Shown here: positions 41,801 to 56,800 of the stretch, in pieces | How positions within the stretch are numbered: the first letter of the stretch is position 1 | How the letters are laid out: every line of letters begins with the position of its first letter | NCBI GenBank assembly: GCA_020055645.1 | Contig: CM034548.1 | Span: 2,604,001-2,668,000, forward strand | Reading direction: 5' to 3' | Length of the DNA stretch: 64,000 nt | Source: Tomocerus qinae | Taxonomy: Eukaryota; Arthropoda; Collembola; Entomobryomorpha; Tomoceridae | Notes under the pieces: generated by a model | What the model saw: the letters and a program-made list of their open reading frames with translations, nothing else | Databases searched by the model: none | Told to the model about the DNA's origin: nothing | Made by a program: the position numbers and the translations under genes

Positions 41801-44800
41801 AGGAAGGTTAATTATTTTGTTGCGTTTTAGATCTTTTTAATTATGACTCGTAGTCTATGCTCATTCAATTCAATCCCGAAATGTCATTACTTACATAAAC
41901 ACACCAAAAACATTTTATCAAAACCACCTGCTTTTTTGTTTCATTTTCTCAATAGTTTTTATTCCGTTTTATTCACTGTCTTAGATAAATAGAATTAGTT
42001 AAGTTAGTTTTTTAAATCAAAGAAAACTGAAGAACAACTCAATTTAAAAAATTCATTTTTTACCAAAGATTTTTAGTGTCCTTCCTACGCATAACACAAA
42101 AATTCTAATCTCTACCGCATACCGAGAAAAAAATTATTTCTTTCTGGATAACCTTTTGGGACACACAGTCCTGACTGGTCAACTTTTATCTAATAGTTTT
42201 CGTTACCACCAAATTAACGACCAACATTTTTAATGAGATTTCTACTATATATGTAAGTGTGACCTATTTCCTATTTCATGAGGTATGTAGGTATGACCTA
42301 TTTCGGTCTGATCCCTCTTTGAAAACACAAGACTCGTAGTTAGTATATACCTTCAGGTATGCTTTGCATCCTACAATATTAGAAGAAAGGTGCTTCGCTC
42401 CTCTATTAGTATATCGTAATCCAGTAAGCCAATATAACGTAGAATTAACTTAAAGTAGTTGATATAGTATGCACATGTAAATTGAATGTTAAAAGTTGCC
42501 CTTTAAAACTAAAAGTCGACATTTTTATTCATAGTCTTGTCTAGCTAATATGTTTATAATATCATTATTTAATTGTAGCAATAAGCTGAGTTCTTATTAT
42601 GTACGCTGTGATTGATACTCTGCAAAATCCAAAGGTGGTAGTCAAAAGAGGGTTCCACAGTTGGATAGCTATGTCCATGAAGTAGACGATCACAGACTGT
42701 AACCTTTTTTACCGATATTTACGGTTCTTTGTATGTTGTGAGGGACTTTCCATTGAGCACTAGGAAGGAATATCTCCAGTTGAATCATTATTGGTGGCTG
42801 CAGTGGTAATTCAGCCTGCCTGCCATTAGACACGTCCAGCACATACACACTTCTCACATCAAGAACATCCTGGCTAGTGAGAGGAAGTGGTGCTAATACT
42901 TATTGTATACTTGGTGTTGGCATAGGTTTGGTTCATGCATGGAAGAGTATAAAAATAGCAGGGAATACAAGTTATAAAATGCATAAAGCAATCTAAGGCT
43001 ATTACCGAAGGCATTGAGCACCTTCAGTTCCATTCCTTGCATTCTATGGACACCCACTGAAGCATTTGAGTAGGTTTCAAATGTAGACTCAACTCGGCTA
43101 TGAAATGCTGAATGGTTTGTTTGAATGGTCGCTTGGAAAGGAATGGACATAATCATAACGTTTGCTATCCATATTCAAGTGGATGGAAACGTTATGTCTC
43201 TGGAAGTAAAACTGCAGTTACACTTCCCATTTCTCCAAGAGGAAAGACAAGGTATACAGTTATATTAAATAGTACCTGCTTTCCACTGACATTGACTAAC
43301 AACTCGCTAAAGATCGGCTAAACAGGCCAAGGGAGTACTTACAACTACTTCATCCAGACCATTCAGGTCAAGTCAACTAAGACTATAGTGCCTATAACTT
43401 CTGTGGTGGGAACAAATTTACAGTTGTAACAATTATTATAGTCGCCCAGCTGCATTTCTAAAATATAACTACTTTAATCATAGCATTGAAAAACGATCTA
43501 TAATTGCAACCTTCCTCTTTTCCAATTTGTAATGTCTTCTATCGTTCAATACACTTTTCCTGGAGTCATTTTTCATATGGGTCTCTATTCGATCTGTAAA
43601 TTTACAGACAAGTCTTTAGTCGGTGGTAATCGGATATAAATACTATAGGTATATTATGCTGGATGTTGCTAAATAAGTAAGTAATAAATAATAAATATCC
43701 AAACGAGATCTTCTTAATGGGATTGCTGTAAAAATTATTGCTTAATAGATTCAGATATATAATTATTCATTCTCTTTTGATTACCATAACAAAATATGTA
43801 CTTATAGTTTCCAAAAATGATTTAAATATGTGAAGAGGTCATTTTTTTGCTACATTGTAGGCTACAAATGCCAATAGCTGGCCAGACAAAATTTATTCAT
43901 AGTGAATTCCATCAACCGTAGCTACTTCATGCTGCAGTTTCCAATACAAACCTTTGCTATTTGGAATCAAGTACGTCTATCGTATCTTATTAGAAGAATT
44001 TGGCATCTCTTGCATCCTTCCTGTTGGCGAATAAGGAATAATATGTTTGTGTAATATGTGGTGGCGGTTATTGGCTTGTGTCCTTCTCTTCTCCATGACT
44101 TTCCGGCTGAGAGTCGAATGGGGTGACAGTGTCATGTCAGTCAGTTTGACAAACGATAGTAAATGCCATTATGATTGCTTTTAAGCCACTTTTAACTCGC
44201 TTTCAACAAAGCACGCCTCAATCGGTTGCACCTCTCACACCACGTTGATGTTCTCGGCTCCAAGTTCTCGTTGAAATTAGCCCTATTGTAATGTACCATA
44301 TGGTCCATTGTCTTTCTAACGAATGGACGAAAGGTGAGAGGGAAACGATACTATTAAAATGTTGTAGGAAAATTTCAAATTAAGAATTATAGATGGTATT
44401 TGGAAAACAGTGGGAAGTATGTGAAAATATCTGAGTATTGTCTGAAAACGTTTTAGAGAGTCTGTCATTGAATTTCATTGCAAAGTTGAAAGAAAGACTT
44501 AGGTAGCAGTGCTGTTAGCCAAACTGAACTGTGTCGATGTTTAGAATGGAACGAGCAAGGAAGAGGTATAGAAAGAGGAAGTGGGGCATTGGAGTGTGAC
44601 TGTGTGACTGCCCGTGAAATCTTCCTCCCTGGCATGCCAATGGACAGTTTCCCTATTTAGTCCTTTGCCTTGTGCTTTCCTTTTTGCTGCCTGCAGGCTT
44701 TCCTATTCCTTGACTTTCTTTGGCTATTCACTGAACTGAACTCCCTTCACGTTCTTCTTTCACTTGAGCCTCAACAGATTTTCTTCAAAGAAGGTATCCA

Positions 44801-47800
44801 AGCCAGAATTAATCTTCCCCAATGACTCGCCGAGTTAGTTCTACAACTATTCACACCATAATCACGATAGTATGTACAGATGACAATTCAACAAATCCTA
44901 CTGCTACTGCATCGTATTATTAAATAAAAATTCATACATGTAAAAACAGCAGCAATTAAAACCTTGAATTCTCTTTTGGATTGGAAATGTTTCTACAATT
45001 TAGGCATTTAATTTAACCAATGATGAGTGAGCCTGAGGAAGCGAGCTTATAGAATCACACGGTCCGTCCATCCGTCCGGACCCATGATAACTTTCAAACG
45101 CATTGACGGAACTTAACCAAACTTGGCGTAAACAATGCCTTTAGTCCGGTGATGAGCCCTATTGATGTTGATTTGTATCATTTTGCTGACATACTGCGCG
45201 CTCACTTCGTCTTCATTTTGATAGTCAAAGTAGAAAACGGACATTAACAATTTCAATTGCGGTTAGTATTTATATCTGCAGTGAAAATAAATGTATATAA
45301 CTCGTTGTATGGGCATTGCAATTGCTAAATAGATGTGCAAATAGGTCAAATAATGCTTAGCCACACTGCACTGAAAGAACCAACTAGAGTGCTATTTATT
45401 ATATCACTGTGTATTTTATCATATTTTGTACAATTATTTATACATTCCATATCGAGCGTGTATGAAAGACAATACAGAAAGAAAATACAATTTTAGAAGA
45501 GAGTCTATGTTGCTGGGTGATCTTTATGAAAGATTCCCAGCATTTTTATGACACATGCTTGAGGAAAACCCAAAATGAAATAGTATGTCATAATGATGGG
45601 AATGAAAGTGATGGATGCCAGGATGCCTTCCATATATATATAAAGGAACAGTTGAATTTAGTCGTCTGGAAAATGGAGACGTGTTAGCATCTCATTTAGT
45701 GTTAGAGAATCCACTTCTTACTATCTTATTATTTTTAAACGGTAGCAATCGTAAGAACCACATTCAGTTTTAGTTTTCATAAGTACTACTTTTACGGGAT
45801 TTAATATCCATAGGGCCGTTTTCAAGGGCCATTGGAACTCAAGTGTATTTGAGCCATTTAAATGTAACTGTTATGACTTGCGTTTCTTGTATCTTGTAGC
45901 AGGAACTGCCACGTCTTTAGATTGCTTTACTGAGAGCTTCCCAGTGACCTTGCTGTAGGGTTTTGTAAGGTGTGGGAAGGTCTTAACCATCGTGCGAAAG
46001 GCGGGCAAGAGTTTTCGTAAATGTGTCAACGAAATGCTTTAAGCGGCAACGAAAAATTAAAGCGGGAGAAAATGACGAGAGAAATTTACGTGGTCGTAGT
46101 GAATGAAATGAGTTTGTCGCAAGCTGTGGGATTATCGTTGTGTAGGTGGGATCGAAATAAATGAGCAGATGTGAATTACATAGAACCAAGACATGCATTC
46201 CCATTACTAAGACGACAATTAACTCGAGAAATCGCGTCTATTTCTAAGAAACACGACGTCGGGAAAGAAAGGATAACTAACTTAACTACCAACCAACTCG
46301 ACAGTGAAAGTTAATGAAAGAGAGTGAAAGCCAAACTTAAACTTTCCCCAGGAACAAAGACAGAATCCAATTGACCTGTATTAAGCTGAGAATGGGCTTT
46401 TACTTAGCAGGTAGCATTCTTAAACTCAGACTAAACACGAGGATTATTGTCACAAGTACTATCGCAAAAATATCTATAAGACCATCAAACCACGCAAACT
46501 ACAAAATCCCGTGTTATCGTTTCCTATATACCCGAAATACCTATATACCCTACATACCCATTCTTGTTATACGGAAAATAGTTAAACTACAAAAATATTT
46601 TAGACAGATTTAATACAATTTCTAAAGCCATCAGGATTACAAGTAACATCTCGAGGTTTGTTCAATCAAAAAATTAAACCCTGATTTTGAGCGTGAATTT
46701 CACACTCTCTATCTTCAACTTCTTTTAACCCGCACTTATAACAATAACAATATCAAATGTTGGATATTTAAATAGGCAAGTATTTTAGCGAGTAGTGTGG
46801 AGATGAGATTGCTCCGTCATGCTCAAAATTTGGTACAAAATGTATTAAGCAGAGTATACGTGGTAATAATTGAAGAAGCCGTAAAGGGCACATTGCTACC
46901 AGAATTATTTATCCACTTCTCTCTACATGCCATAATTCGTGGTGAAAGGAAGAGTTGTGCCAAAAGGAGAATGGAGCGGGAGATGTCCCGTGGAGTATTG
47001 AATGGCTGATGTGGTAATGCTACCCATTGACTGATGATTGTCTAGCATGTGAAGGATAAAGCCTTGGAAAGTTTTTCCACACTGTTGAAAGGGAGCATAT
47101 GGACAAAGAATTTGGAGCAAGGAAAGAATAGCGACTTAGTATTATTTTATGAAAGGAAGAAGGTGAAGCAAGATGGAATCCTCTACTTTCACTCTTAGTA
47201 TTATTGTACAGGGATGGCGCATTCAGAACGTCAACAGATTGGGGAGCCATCAAAGCCTTTATACTCTCTGATTGTCCGTATTCGATGAAGTGGTGATCCG
47301 TGTCGGCATAGGAGGGAGGGACATCTCGGGTTATGCAACAGACGTAGACGCACGCAGTTTCACAACAATCATTCTTGCTCTATCAGCGTTAGCCTGAAAA
47401 ATAGTAATTCCCAAAAATCTAACGCCCTGCTTACATGTAGCATGGTAAATGCTAAGCAACTTGTAGTAAAACTGAGGTTTTAATGTCTTCTGTGAGGTGA
47501 AATAGGTATACAACATTGTCGAAAACGGAAATACATACTTGTAATAAATAACTGGAACCTCTAAAAAAGAAAAGCGATGTTAGATGTGGTATTTAAGATG
47601 GGTTTTAGTAATTGCAACTATGAGTTCAATCGATGAAGACTCTTGAAATAAATGTTTAAGCTGACGCACCAAAAAATTATATCATATCAAAATTTTGTAT
47701 AATAATTAGTAAAGAAAAATTGAATATTTTATTTATGACTCCCAATCTGACTACAAAGCTGGTCTTATTGACCAGATGAAACTTCTGGAACTGGTATACA

Positions 47801-50800
47801 AATTTTGGCCGTCCACAGAGTTTGTTACGTTTCCATAATATTTCATGATCTCTATGCTTTCGTTGACGGTGGAATGGAGTGGACAGACATCTTATTAGCT
47901 AGTCCCGTTCTTCCCGAGGTAGAAAGGACTCCTGGTTTACAGGATTGCAGGCAAAGAATTTTAATGCCATCTCGGAAACACAAAACCCTACAACTGCCCC
48001 AAATGATCATCTTTTAGCCCCACATCCTATTGGATCTTTAATTTATGATCTCCTTCCTTCTCTTTTCAGATCAGTTGTACCGTGTACGTGTGCACACCCA
48101 CCTATTATTACTAAGCCTACCATTACGACTCCCTAGTTACATCTCCAATCCAATATCCAATCCACCAGACAGGTAGGAGGTAGTCTTTCTCCTCAAAGGA
48201 AAAGATTACTGCATAAAAAGGCAACGTTAATTCCTGGAGATAATTCCTTCCTTGGAAACCATAATGTAGGATCTTAAATGGTCAATACATGGCACAAGAG
48301 GATTTCAGTTTTCATTTTTAATATCTTGCAGAGAACGTGGTAAAACCCAACAAGTTTTTTCTTGTCATTGTTTGGCTAATACATGAGAAGTAATCCAACA
48401 AATTGTTCCTCTAGTTGGTGGGCTGAATATTGACAATTGAAGCAGTATTGACATGAATATTAGTTATGCAAGCTAAAGCCATTGAACAATGCGTTCACAT
48501 TTAGGATGCTTCATCATAATGTGACCAATATAAAGCCACTTTCCCCAAGAAGCAAACAAACTGTGTACTCACATTTATTAATTTTTTTATTAACGTCTCC
48601 TTTTGTTGTCCTACTCTTTGAAGACAGTCAAGCTAATAACAGGGACAAGTTACCAAACGTGATAGTCAGCCAGTGTCATTAGCTCTGCCTCATTGACGTA
48701 TTTAATTTGTCACTATCGATTGCAATTTATATATGAATTGTTGATGTTTAAATCCGGATAAACGGAACATATTCATATTCCAATGAGTCATTTTCAGTAA
48801 GCAATAGTTATTCTTACTGCTTATAGTATAATACAATTTGTAGTGAAAGTCTAAAATTTCATTTGCCATGGAGATAAAAAACCTCCCGAAAGCACCGAGA
48901 ATAACCCCATGATAGATTACCTAGATAGTTTTGCATTAGCGCTATTTCGTAACAAAATACCGCGAAGGAAATATTTAGAACTCAAAAGTACTTTTTGATG
49001 TCAATTTTGGAATTAGGCAACATTCATTAACACATTCCAGAATCATTCCGTGTTAACCTACGGTTTCTGCTCGTTCCAAGGGCGAGTTAAAAATCACTTT
49101 GTGAATAACGGAATATTGATTCTTTCTATTTGTATTCTGAACATGGCTAAAATTAAATAATAGAAAACAAGACTGTTCATTAAAAATTCTTGCTCTGTGT
49201 GCAGTTATGTGCTGTATGTATGTAACAAACCCCGGTTGACGCAGACCGTTGAAGGAATTCGGTGGAGTGGAATTTCAATTTTATTTGGTGAACGAGGAAT
49301 AAAGCTATGTAGAGTACAAGTGAAGGAGTGCCTACACATGCTTTCTGTTCATATGCATTGCAAAACATACCATAGGTATAAGTAGATCATAGTATTATGC
49401 TCGATTCGATTCATTTGTTTGATCAGATCTGGCAAACAAATTCTATTTGTATGTACCAACAGTCGTTTTACCAATGTAAAGAATTTTCGCATGTCGTCCG
49501 ACGGATCCACAATTCAATCCTCTGCAACTTTCAACAGAAAACAATTCGGAAAATCCTTTTAAATGATATAAATGTGACGTTACAAAAATTACGTCTTAAA
49601 GTGTCGACAATAACCTTTCAACCGTGCTACCGTTTGTTTAGATATTTTAACTATATATTATTACTAGTGAACCCAGCTAAGGAGCAAATCTAGCACTCAA
49701 GACAAATTCACCAGGCCACCCAACGCAGTAATAAAAACAATTTCGACATCCCATTAGTATGTTAACTTTGTAAATGCAAAGTACATTTAAATTAATACTA
49801 TTAACTGTAGATCGTAGCATCAAATACAGGGAACAATGAAAGACTATTTTAGAAAAAACTCCCACAAAGTTACCAAAAAGCTTCCTTGTAAAATCGAAAT
49901 AATAAGATTCCCTCTAGGATTTTGGAAAAACGTACAAACCCCATGAGTCAACTTAAGAATAAATATTTTTAAAGAATGGCTCCCAGTACTGTTATTTAAT
50001 TCTACAAAAAGATATCCCAACTGACACAAAATAATTAAGAGGGTTGTAAGAAGTCAACTCAGCTCCATTAATAAATGTTGAATAAGTATGTCGATATTAT
50101 AGCAGAACCACTTTGGATTAGAAGTTTTGAAATGCTATTTAATACGCACATTACGATCATTACGAAATGTTCCCTTTCGCTAATCATTTCCATTCGATCC
50201 CCACTCACCATTCAACCTTCTTATGTAAATTTCTATTTTTATTTAGACGTTATAATAATAATATGAAACGTGAAACGACTCACTTCGTTGGTTTAGAGGA
50301 ATTGGGCTTGCGCATTTTGCTTTTTTGCTTTTAAGGAGCCTGCATATATTACGTGTGCAGTTGATGGGAGGAGGAGATACCCAAAAGTGTTGCAGTCAGC
50401 ACTTGCGTTACACATTGAGGGGGGGGGAGGATTTGCGTTACGTAATATATGCAGGTTCCCTAGATTCTCCCTACCACACGTACATACATATATATATATA
50501 TATATATAGACAGGTAAATTTATTGAAGTCTGCGATTATATATAGAGACTAGTATTACTAGACTCCCAGTAAAATTTGGCTAAATTTACAAAGGAAGACA
50601 TCCAGCAACCATTAGCTGTGAAATAAATTCATTGCAAAAATTCCACCACTTGCCACAATACAGAATACTTTTCACGCAGTAGAGATTGCATGACAATTAG
50701 GGCGACCTATTATGAAACAACTCATTTCTGTGGTTAAGAGGAAGTCGGCATGCACACTTTGCTATTTTGCTTTTAAGGAACTTGCATATATTATGTGTGC

Positions 50801-53800
50801 AAATGATGGGAAAGGAGGTACATAAAAGTGTTACAGTGAGCACTTGCGTTACACATGAGGTAAGGGGCTTTGCGTTACGTAAAATATGCAGGTTCCCTTG
50901 GCTCTCTTACCAGACATAGATAGTATATAGATATATAGATAGATAGGTAAATTTATTGCTTTACCTCAGTCTGTGGTTATATATTAGATGTTCAAAAACG
51001 TTACACCTGAAAAAATGTACATAGAGCCAAAATATGAAAATGTATTTATGATATCATAAGAATCCCCAGATAACCAAAAACTGGTGTTTAGACTGTTTAC
51101 AATATTATCATCAGGAATTTTCTTAGTGCATGGAAAATATTGAGTTCTTAAGTGATAAGTGAAAAAGTGGAAATAGCTGACTAAACCTCTAACGGATGTA
51201 TAATTATTAAGGGGACGAAGCCACGAAGATCTGAGTGTTGTAACTAGGATTTACGTAGTCTATGTATGTCAGAGTCAACTTTTTAAAGCATAAATAAATG
51301 AAAATTGAAACATCTTTGTGCGAGTTATTAGTGTCTAAAGGGAGTTCAAGTTTAAAATTGGAGAAATCAGATGCGCTCCATGTCTTACGCAGTTGTTTAA
51401 AAGCTAATTTCATTGATAGCTCATTTGCAAGTTAACAGGTTTTTGAGAACAACTTATGACCTATAACCAGGTTGGTTGGTAGTCTATTTCAAAGTTGTTG
51501 GAACATTCATCGGAGAATACAAAAACACGGTACAATTTATTTACTGCCAACTCGGCCACTATAAAGTTTAGAACTTGTTATTACAATATTGATTAACTAA
51601 GCACAAATATCAAGATATCTATATAATAACGACAGTCTTACATAAAGCAATAAATTTACCAATCTATGTTGTATGTATGCCTGTGCGTGAGGCAGAGTGA
51701 TCCAAAATGTGCAAGTGTTCATGCAATGCATATCGTCCCTTAAGGAACCATTTAGCCTAAAACCACTTTTCGTTTTGGGTACAAAATAGCCTATCTCCAT
51801 AGCCTAGACATTCTCTACGTACATGGCGCAGCATTTAGGCTATGGCGTTTAGGCTATTTGGCACACAAAACGAGAAGTGGATTTAGGCTATTTTGTACAC
51901 AAAACGAAAAGTAGTTTTAGGCTAATAAATGGTTCCTTAAGGGACGATATTACAAAAAACAATGAACTACACTCTGGGTTAATATTAGCTTATTTCGAAA
52001 TTGAAACAAAAAGTGTTAACACAGAAATCTTTTGAAATTAAATAGTTGTACTGGTGGCCTAGCTACTATTACGCTACAATCATTTGAGCAAACTAATAAT
52101 ATTGTTATTACAGTATTTTCCTACGTAAAATTTGCAGTGTATAAAGACAAAAATATTATTTTCACTGCTATTCCATGCATTACTATACTAATAATTCTCC
52201 GTCCCCTTTTTATTGTCTATAATAAGTATGGTTAACTCTGCTTCGGCCATCTAAGCCAAGCAGCAGCCTACTTTCTACTCAAACTTTCACCGCAGCACGA
52301 ACTACATCTCTGGACCCTCCCCGTAAATTCCTTCCTTCGACTTTCTCTCGAACTTTTCAGTGCCAATCGGTATCTATACATATAGTACTGGTCGGTTCTA
52401 ATTTATTTTGTTGTCAACATTATTCTATAATGAGATGCAAATAGGTATCCTTATTACGATGTCGAAATAAAATATAAAAGTTTTACATGACGACATACAA
52501 ACTGAAAGCACTTTTTCCTCGCTATTAATTCTCACATCCCTGCTCCAAAAATGTGTTTTGTGTCAAGAGGTAAAAATAAATGACGGCAGAGAATTGCATT
52601 AAGCGCCTATTTTATTGGTCTGTAGATGTGCAGAGTCATTTACGTAGAAATGAAACTGGAACTTAAGGTTTATCTAGCAATTGCATTATAAACTTTGTCG
52701 CGTTGTCCTTTTCTCTTCTTATCAAATTATTCTGCTTTTGGCTGAAATCTGATGAAAAGTTTTCCCGTTTTATGAACTAATTATCTCTGCCATGGTGTTC
52801 TCTAATAAGACTATGAATCACCTTCCTTAATTGACAAGATGGAACAATTTGCATTCTAAATGAAACTTGCTCACAAAGTCGCCTCCTCATCTCACACAGA
52901 ACTCCTTTCCCTGATTGCTTTTGCCGAAAACCTTTTTCTTTGCCCTCATCTAATTTCATGCTAGACACCCCACACAGGCGAAACAAATTTATTTTCTGTT
53001 GTCCTTGTCCAATGGTTACACAATTGACTACTTCCTCAAGTAAATTCATTTATTATCATCGTATTAGTTACTTATGGTTACTATCTTTATGTCAAGGATA
53101 AGAATGAATAGGACTGTGTAAGATCAACGCTATGATATGCACGGCTTTGAAGTAACTGACATAATATATAATAGTTACCTAATTGTAAGAAATATTAAAA
53201 ATTGCAAACAATATTACCAGTTTATGAAAATTTTGGAAGGGATGAGGACATTTCAAGTCCATATTTCAATAAAACTGTCTTTTACTTAGTTTGCGGTCGA
53301 CATTATTTCATGCGCCTTCTATTTGCCTTTGTATTCAGGCACAAATGATACTATGCATGCAGTCTTATGGCTTGACCATGCATTTACAATACGGTAAGAA
53401 TGTGCAAGTGGTCAATTTGATAAGGGATAATAATAAGCGGATATTTTTTTGATTACAGATGAGAGTAAAGGATTCAATGCAGACATGGATTCGAATATTG
53501 GGGCGTTTACCAGAGCATTCGGAAAGGCTTATTTTTGCAGCTGTGCTGGACGCTATGAGCGAGCCTACCGCTGCCTTGGACCAGATTTTGGAAAGTTTTT
53601 AATCAATGTGGACGGAGTGATGGAAGCCCTAAAGCATTCTAATCAAGAGTATTTATTCGCTGTTTAATAATAATATATCAAAAAGAACATTTCCATTTAG
53701 TTATTAGTAGCTAACATTACAGAAAATAATTTATAATGCTTCCCTGATAAATATCATGAAATAAATAAATGGAGTCTGGATCAAATAGAAGAATAGACAT

Positions 53801-56800
53801 TTTAGCCATTGAAGGGACGAATGGATATATTATTGATCCAACAATTCGCATTGAATCAAAGGAAGGACAACCTGAGGAAGTTGATATTGAAAAGAAAGCA
53901 ATATATGATCCTTGTATTAAGTATTTTAGAGATAATTATAACCTGCGAAATGTTGAAGTAATTGGTCTCATGATTGGATCTCGTGGAACTATTCCTTCAT
54001 TTTTTGAAAATTTTCGTAAAAGGTTTTCCCTATCAAAAGAGCTAACTAAGGATATTGTGCTTTCAGTGATTAGGAGCTCTTCGATGATTCTCCATAATCA
54101 TTTATTCTCTCCGTATTGAAAAATTTTAATTTGTTGTATTCTATTATTCTTTAATTTAATCAAATCATTGTTCTGATACATATTGAAATCTTATTACTGT
54201 GTCTCGTGGCAAGCCTTACATATTAAGGTCAGTAGCAAATAAATGCTCTCTCTCTAGTATTATCATTATCTTTAAACATACAAAAAATTCCCTAAAAAAA
54301 CTAGACCATTTTGACAAGAAGTTCATAGAAATACGTATTTATTTGGGTTTCTGTAAAATGGTTGTTCGTAGGGTAGAAATCAAAAGCCAATAGATTTCCA
54401 TTATTTTGGAGCTAGTATGGTACTGAATTATTTATTAAAATTTGATGACGATTGTAATAAAAAGTTTAATTAATAATGTTTTCTGTCAGCTTTGCGATTC
54501 TAACCATAAATTGTTAAAAATTTTATTATTTACAAAGATATTGCATTAAGAATAACCCGCCATGTGTTACTAGGATCAGTAAGAAAGAGTCTTTCTCAAA
54601 TGACACTTCAAATGCGAAACTCAAAAGATTTCTAAAAAATGACAATCATAATAGGAATATCATTATGAATGAAGGAGGTTTGGAAAAGGGATGATTAATA
54701 ATCGGTTTTGTTGTGATTAAGGATGGCTGGTATGGAGAACATCCAGGAGACCATTATAACTACAAAGGAGCCGCAGGAAAATGAGGATGGGGACTCGTTA
54801 GAGCGCTACACTGTGATCTACAGGACGACCTATGGCGAAGAAATAATGGGGCCCTTCTTTGAAAGCGTTCTAGTGACGATATGCACTCTACTTTTCACGT
54901 CTTTGGCGACTAGCAATTCCAGTAGCATTGATATCAAACTTCGGCCTCGTGTGGACTCGTTGATCAAGACATTGAGTCTCTACGACAAAGCTGGTACTCA
55001 GAAGGAGAAATCTCATTATATCTACGACATCAAACTGAAGGGGATTGGCGGGGCACAGAAAACCAGCCCTGGGGTGGACAATCACAGACGAAGGAGCAGC
55101 ATCACTAATACGGAGCGGGAGGGAGTCTTGCAGTCCCCCCGCATCAAAATGGCCTCCCGTTCCAAGTCCGTGACGAAGCAGACAGCCCCCACGACAGAGC
55201 CGACTGTCGACAAACAAATCAGCCAGAGTCCTCGGGACCTCGGCATCTCCGTCGGCTTGTTCAGCAGAGCTTTCCCCTGGCATTTCGTTCTTGACAGGAA
55301 TCTTCGGATCGTTCAACTCGGCTCTAGTCTGCTGAAGCTCTTCGCTCCTGCCCTCATACACTCTGGAAAATCCGAACGCGTCGACCCGGACACTTATAAA
55401 GTCACCGAGTTTTTTCAATTTGTTCGACCAGACTTGGGGGCCGAGATCTCGTTTCAGACCATTTTCCAGAGGTTGAACACGCCTTTTCTGCTTCGATTGG
55501 CATTTTTAAGGAGACACAGTGCCACAGCAGCCAATCATCTCGCTGAGGTAATTACAGCTACTCAGCGCTGACAATTGTGATAAGGGTGGTTAACAGAGGC
55601 TTTCAAATACGAGTTATACTCTAATCAGAATTAATCCACACAAAGGGCCCACTCAAATTACTCCCAACTAACCACCCTTAAACGACTGTGATAAGTATAT
55701 GATGGAATTTGCTTGAAATTCAGGCTGTGTTGATTAATATGCAGCATTGTAGAAAAGTATATAATATTATAATCTTTTAGAATTTCAATATTTGATATAT
55801 TCATGTAGGGAATGGAGTTAAAAGGTCAAATGATTGATTGCTGGGAATCCAAATGCCTGCTCTTTCTTGGATCTCCATTAATTGACGGATTAGAAGGGCT
55901 AACTACCAGAGGATTATATATTTCTGATATTCCCACACATGATGCGACGCGTGATGTTATTCTTGTTGGCGAGCAATCAAGAGCTCAGGTACCTTGAATA
56001 AAAAATGATTACCGCTAATAAGACCCTTGTGTGTGACGGGAATAATTTAATGTGCTATAATTTTAGGACGGTCTGAAGCGACGCATGGATAAATTGCGGC
56101 AGTCAATAGAAGAAGCATCTAAAGCAGTCGATAGGGAAAGGGAAAAGAATGTTTCCCTCTTGCACCTCATTTTCCCCCCTGACATAGCAAAACGCCTTTG
56201 GCTGGGTATTCACAAATAATGCCATATCAAATATTCTGTAATTTTTATTATTTTTGTAACTAAACGATGTAACTTCTGCCTGACGTGGTGGAATTTTTTG
56301 AAAGCAAATATCTAAACTATATTATATGTAATAATTCAACGTATGTAATTGAGTAAGTAATATTATATCATTATAAAATATAACTTTCAAATTGCGTTAC
56401 ATAAACCTATAGCTGTGGTGTAACCCTACTGCATTATAGAAAGTGTTATTATAGATTACAGAAACACTAAATATTATAGAAACATTATAGAAACCCAAAG
56501 CTTATACATTTCTCAAATTAATACAATTTACAAAGTATTAACAATTAACACTCCTTAACAGCTCAAAAATCTAATTATTTTTCGGAGAATATTTGTTCCA
56601 GCAAGGATTACTATTAATTAGAAAAATTAAAATTGGATTTGTCAATTTATTTACACAGGAGAATCTATTGAGGCAAAAACACACGAAAATGTGACGATGT
56701 TGTTCAGCGATATTGTCGGATTTACGTCGATATGTTCAACAGCAACACCAATGATGGTGGTGGCAATGTTACAGAACCTTTATGTACAATATGATACATT

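Larger units (their letters stand above)
41421..53458. other. Intron 3: repeats, no gene seen
   Basis: About 12 kb of AT-rich intron with a relative of the 7.3-kb dispersed repeat (near 45.05 kb). The block 49.68-50.99 kb is made of dispersed and tandemly duplicated elements. There is an AT microsatellite (50.49 kb) and a short MITE (51.73 kb). No coding exon was recognised. Confidence 0.5.

Noticed and set aside
54888..55418. 176-codon frame on the - strand
   Set aside because: Exactly antisense to cyclase exon 5, whose own frame has clear PAS-like motifs. No independent domain.
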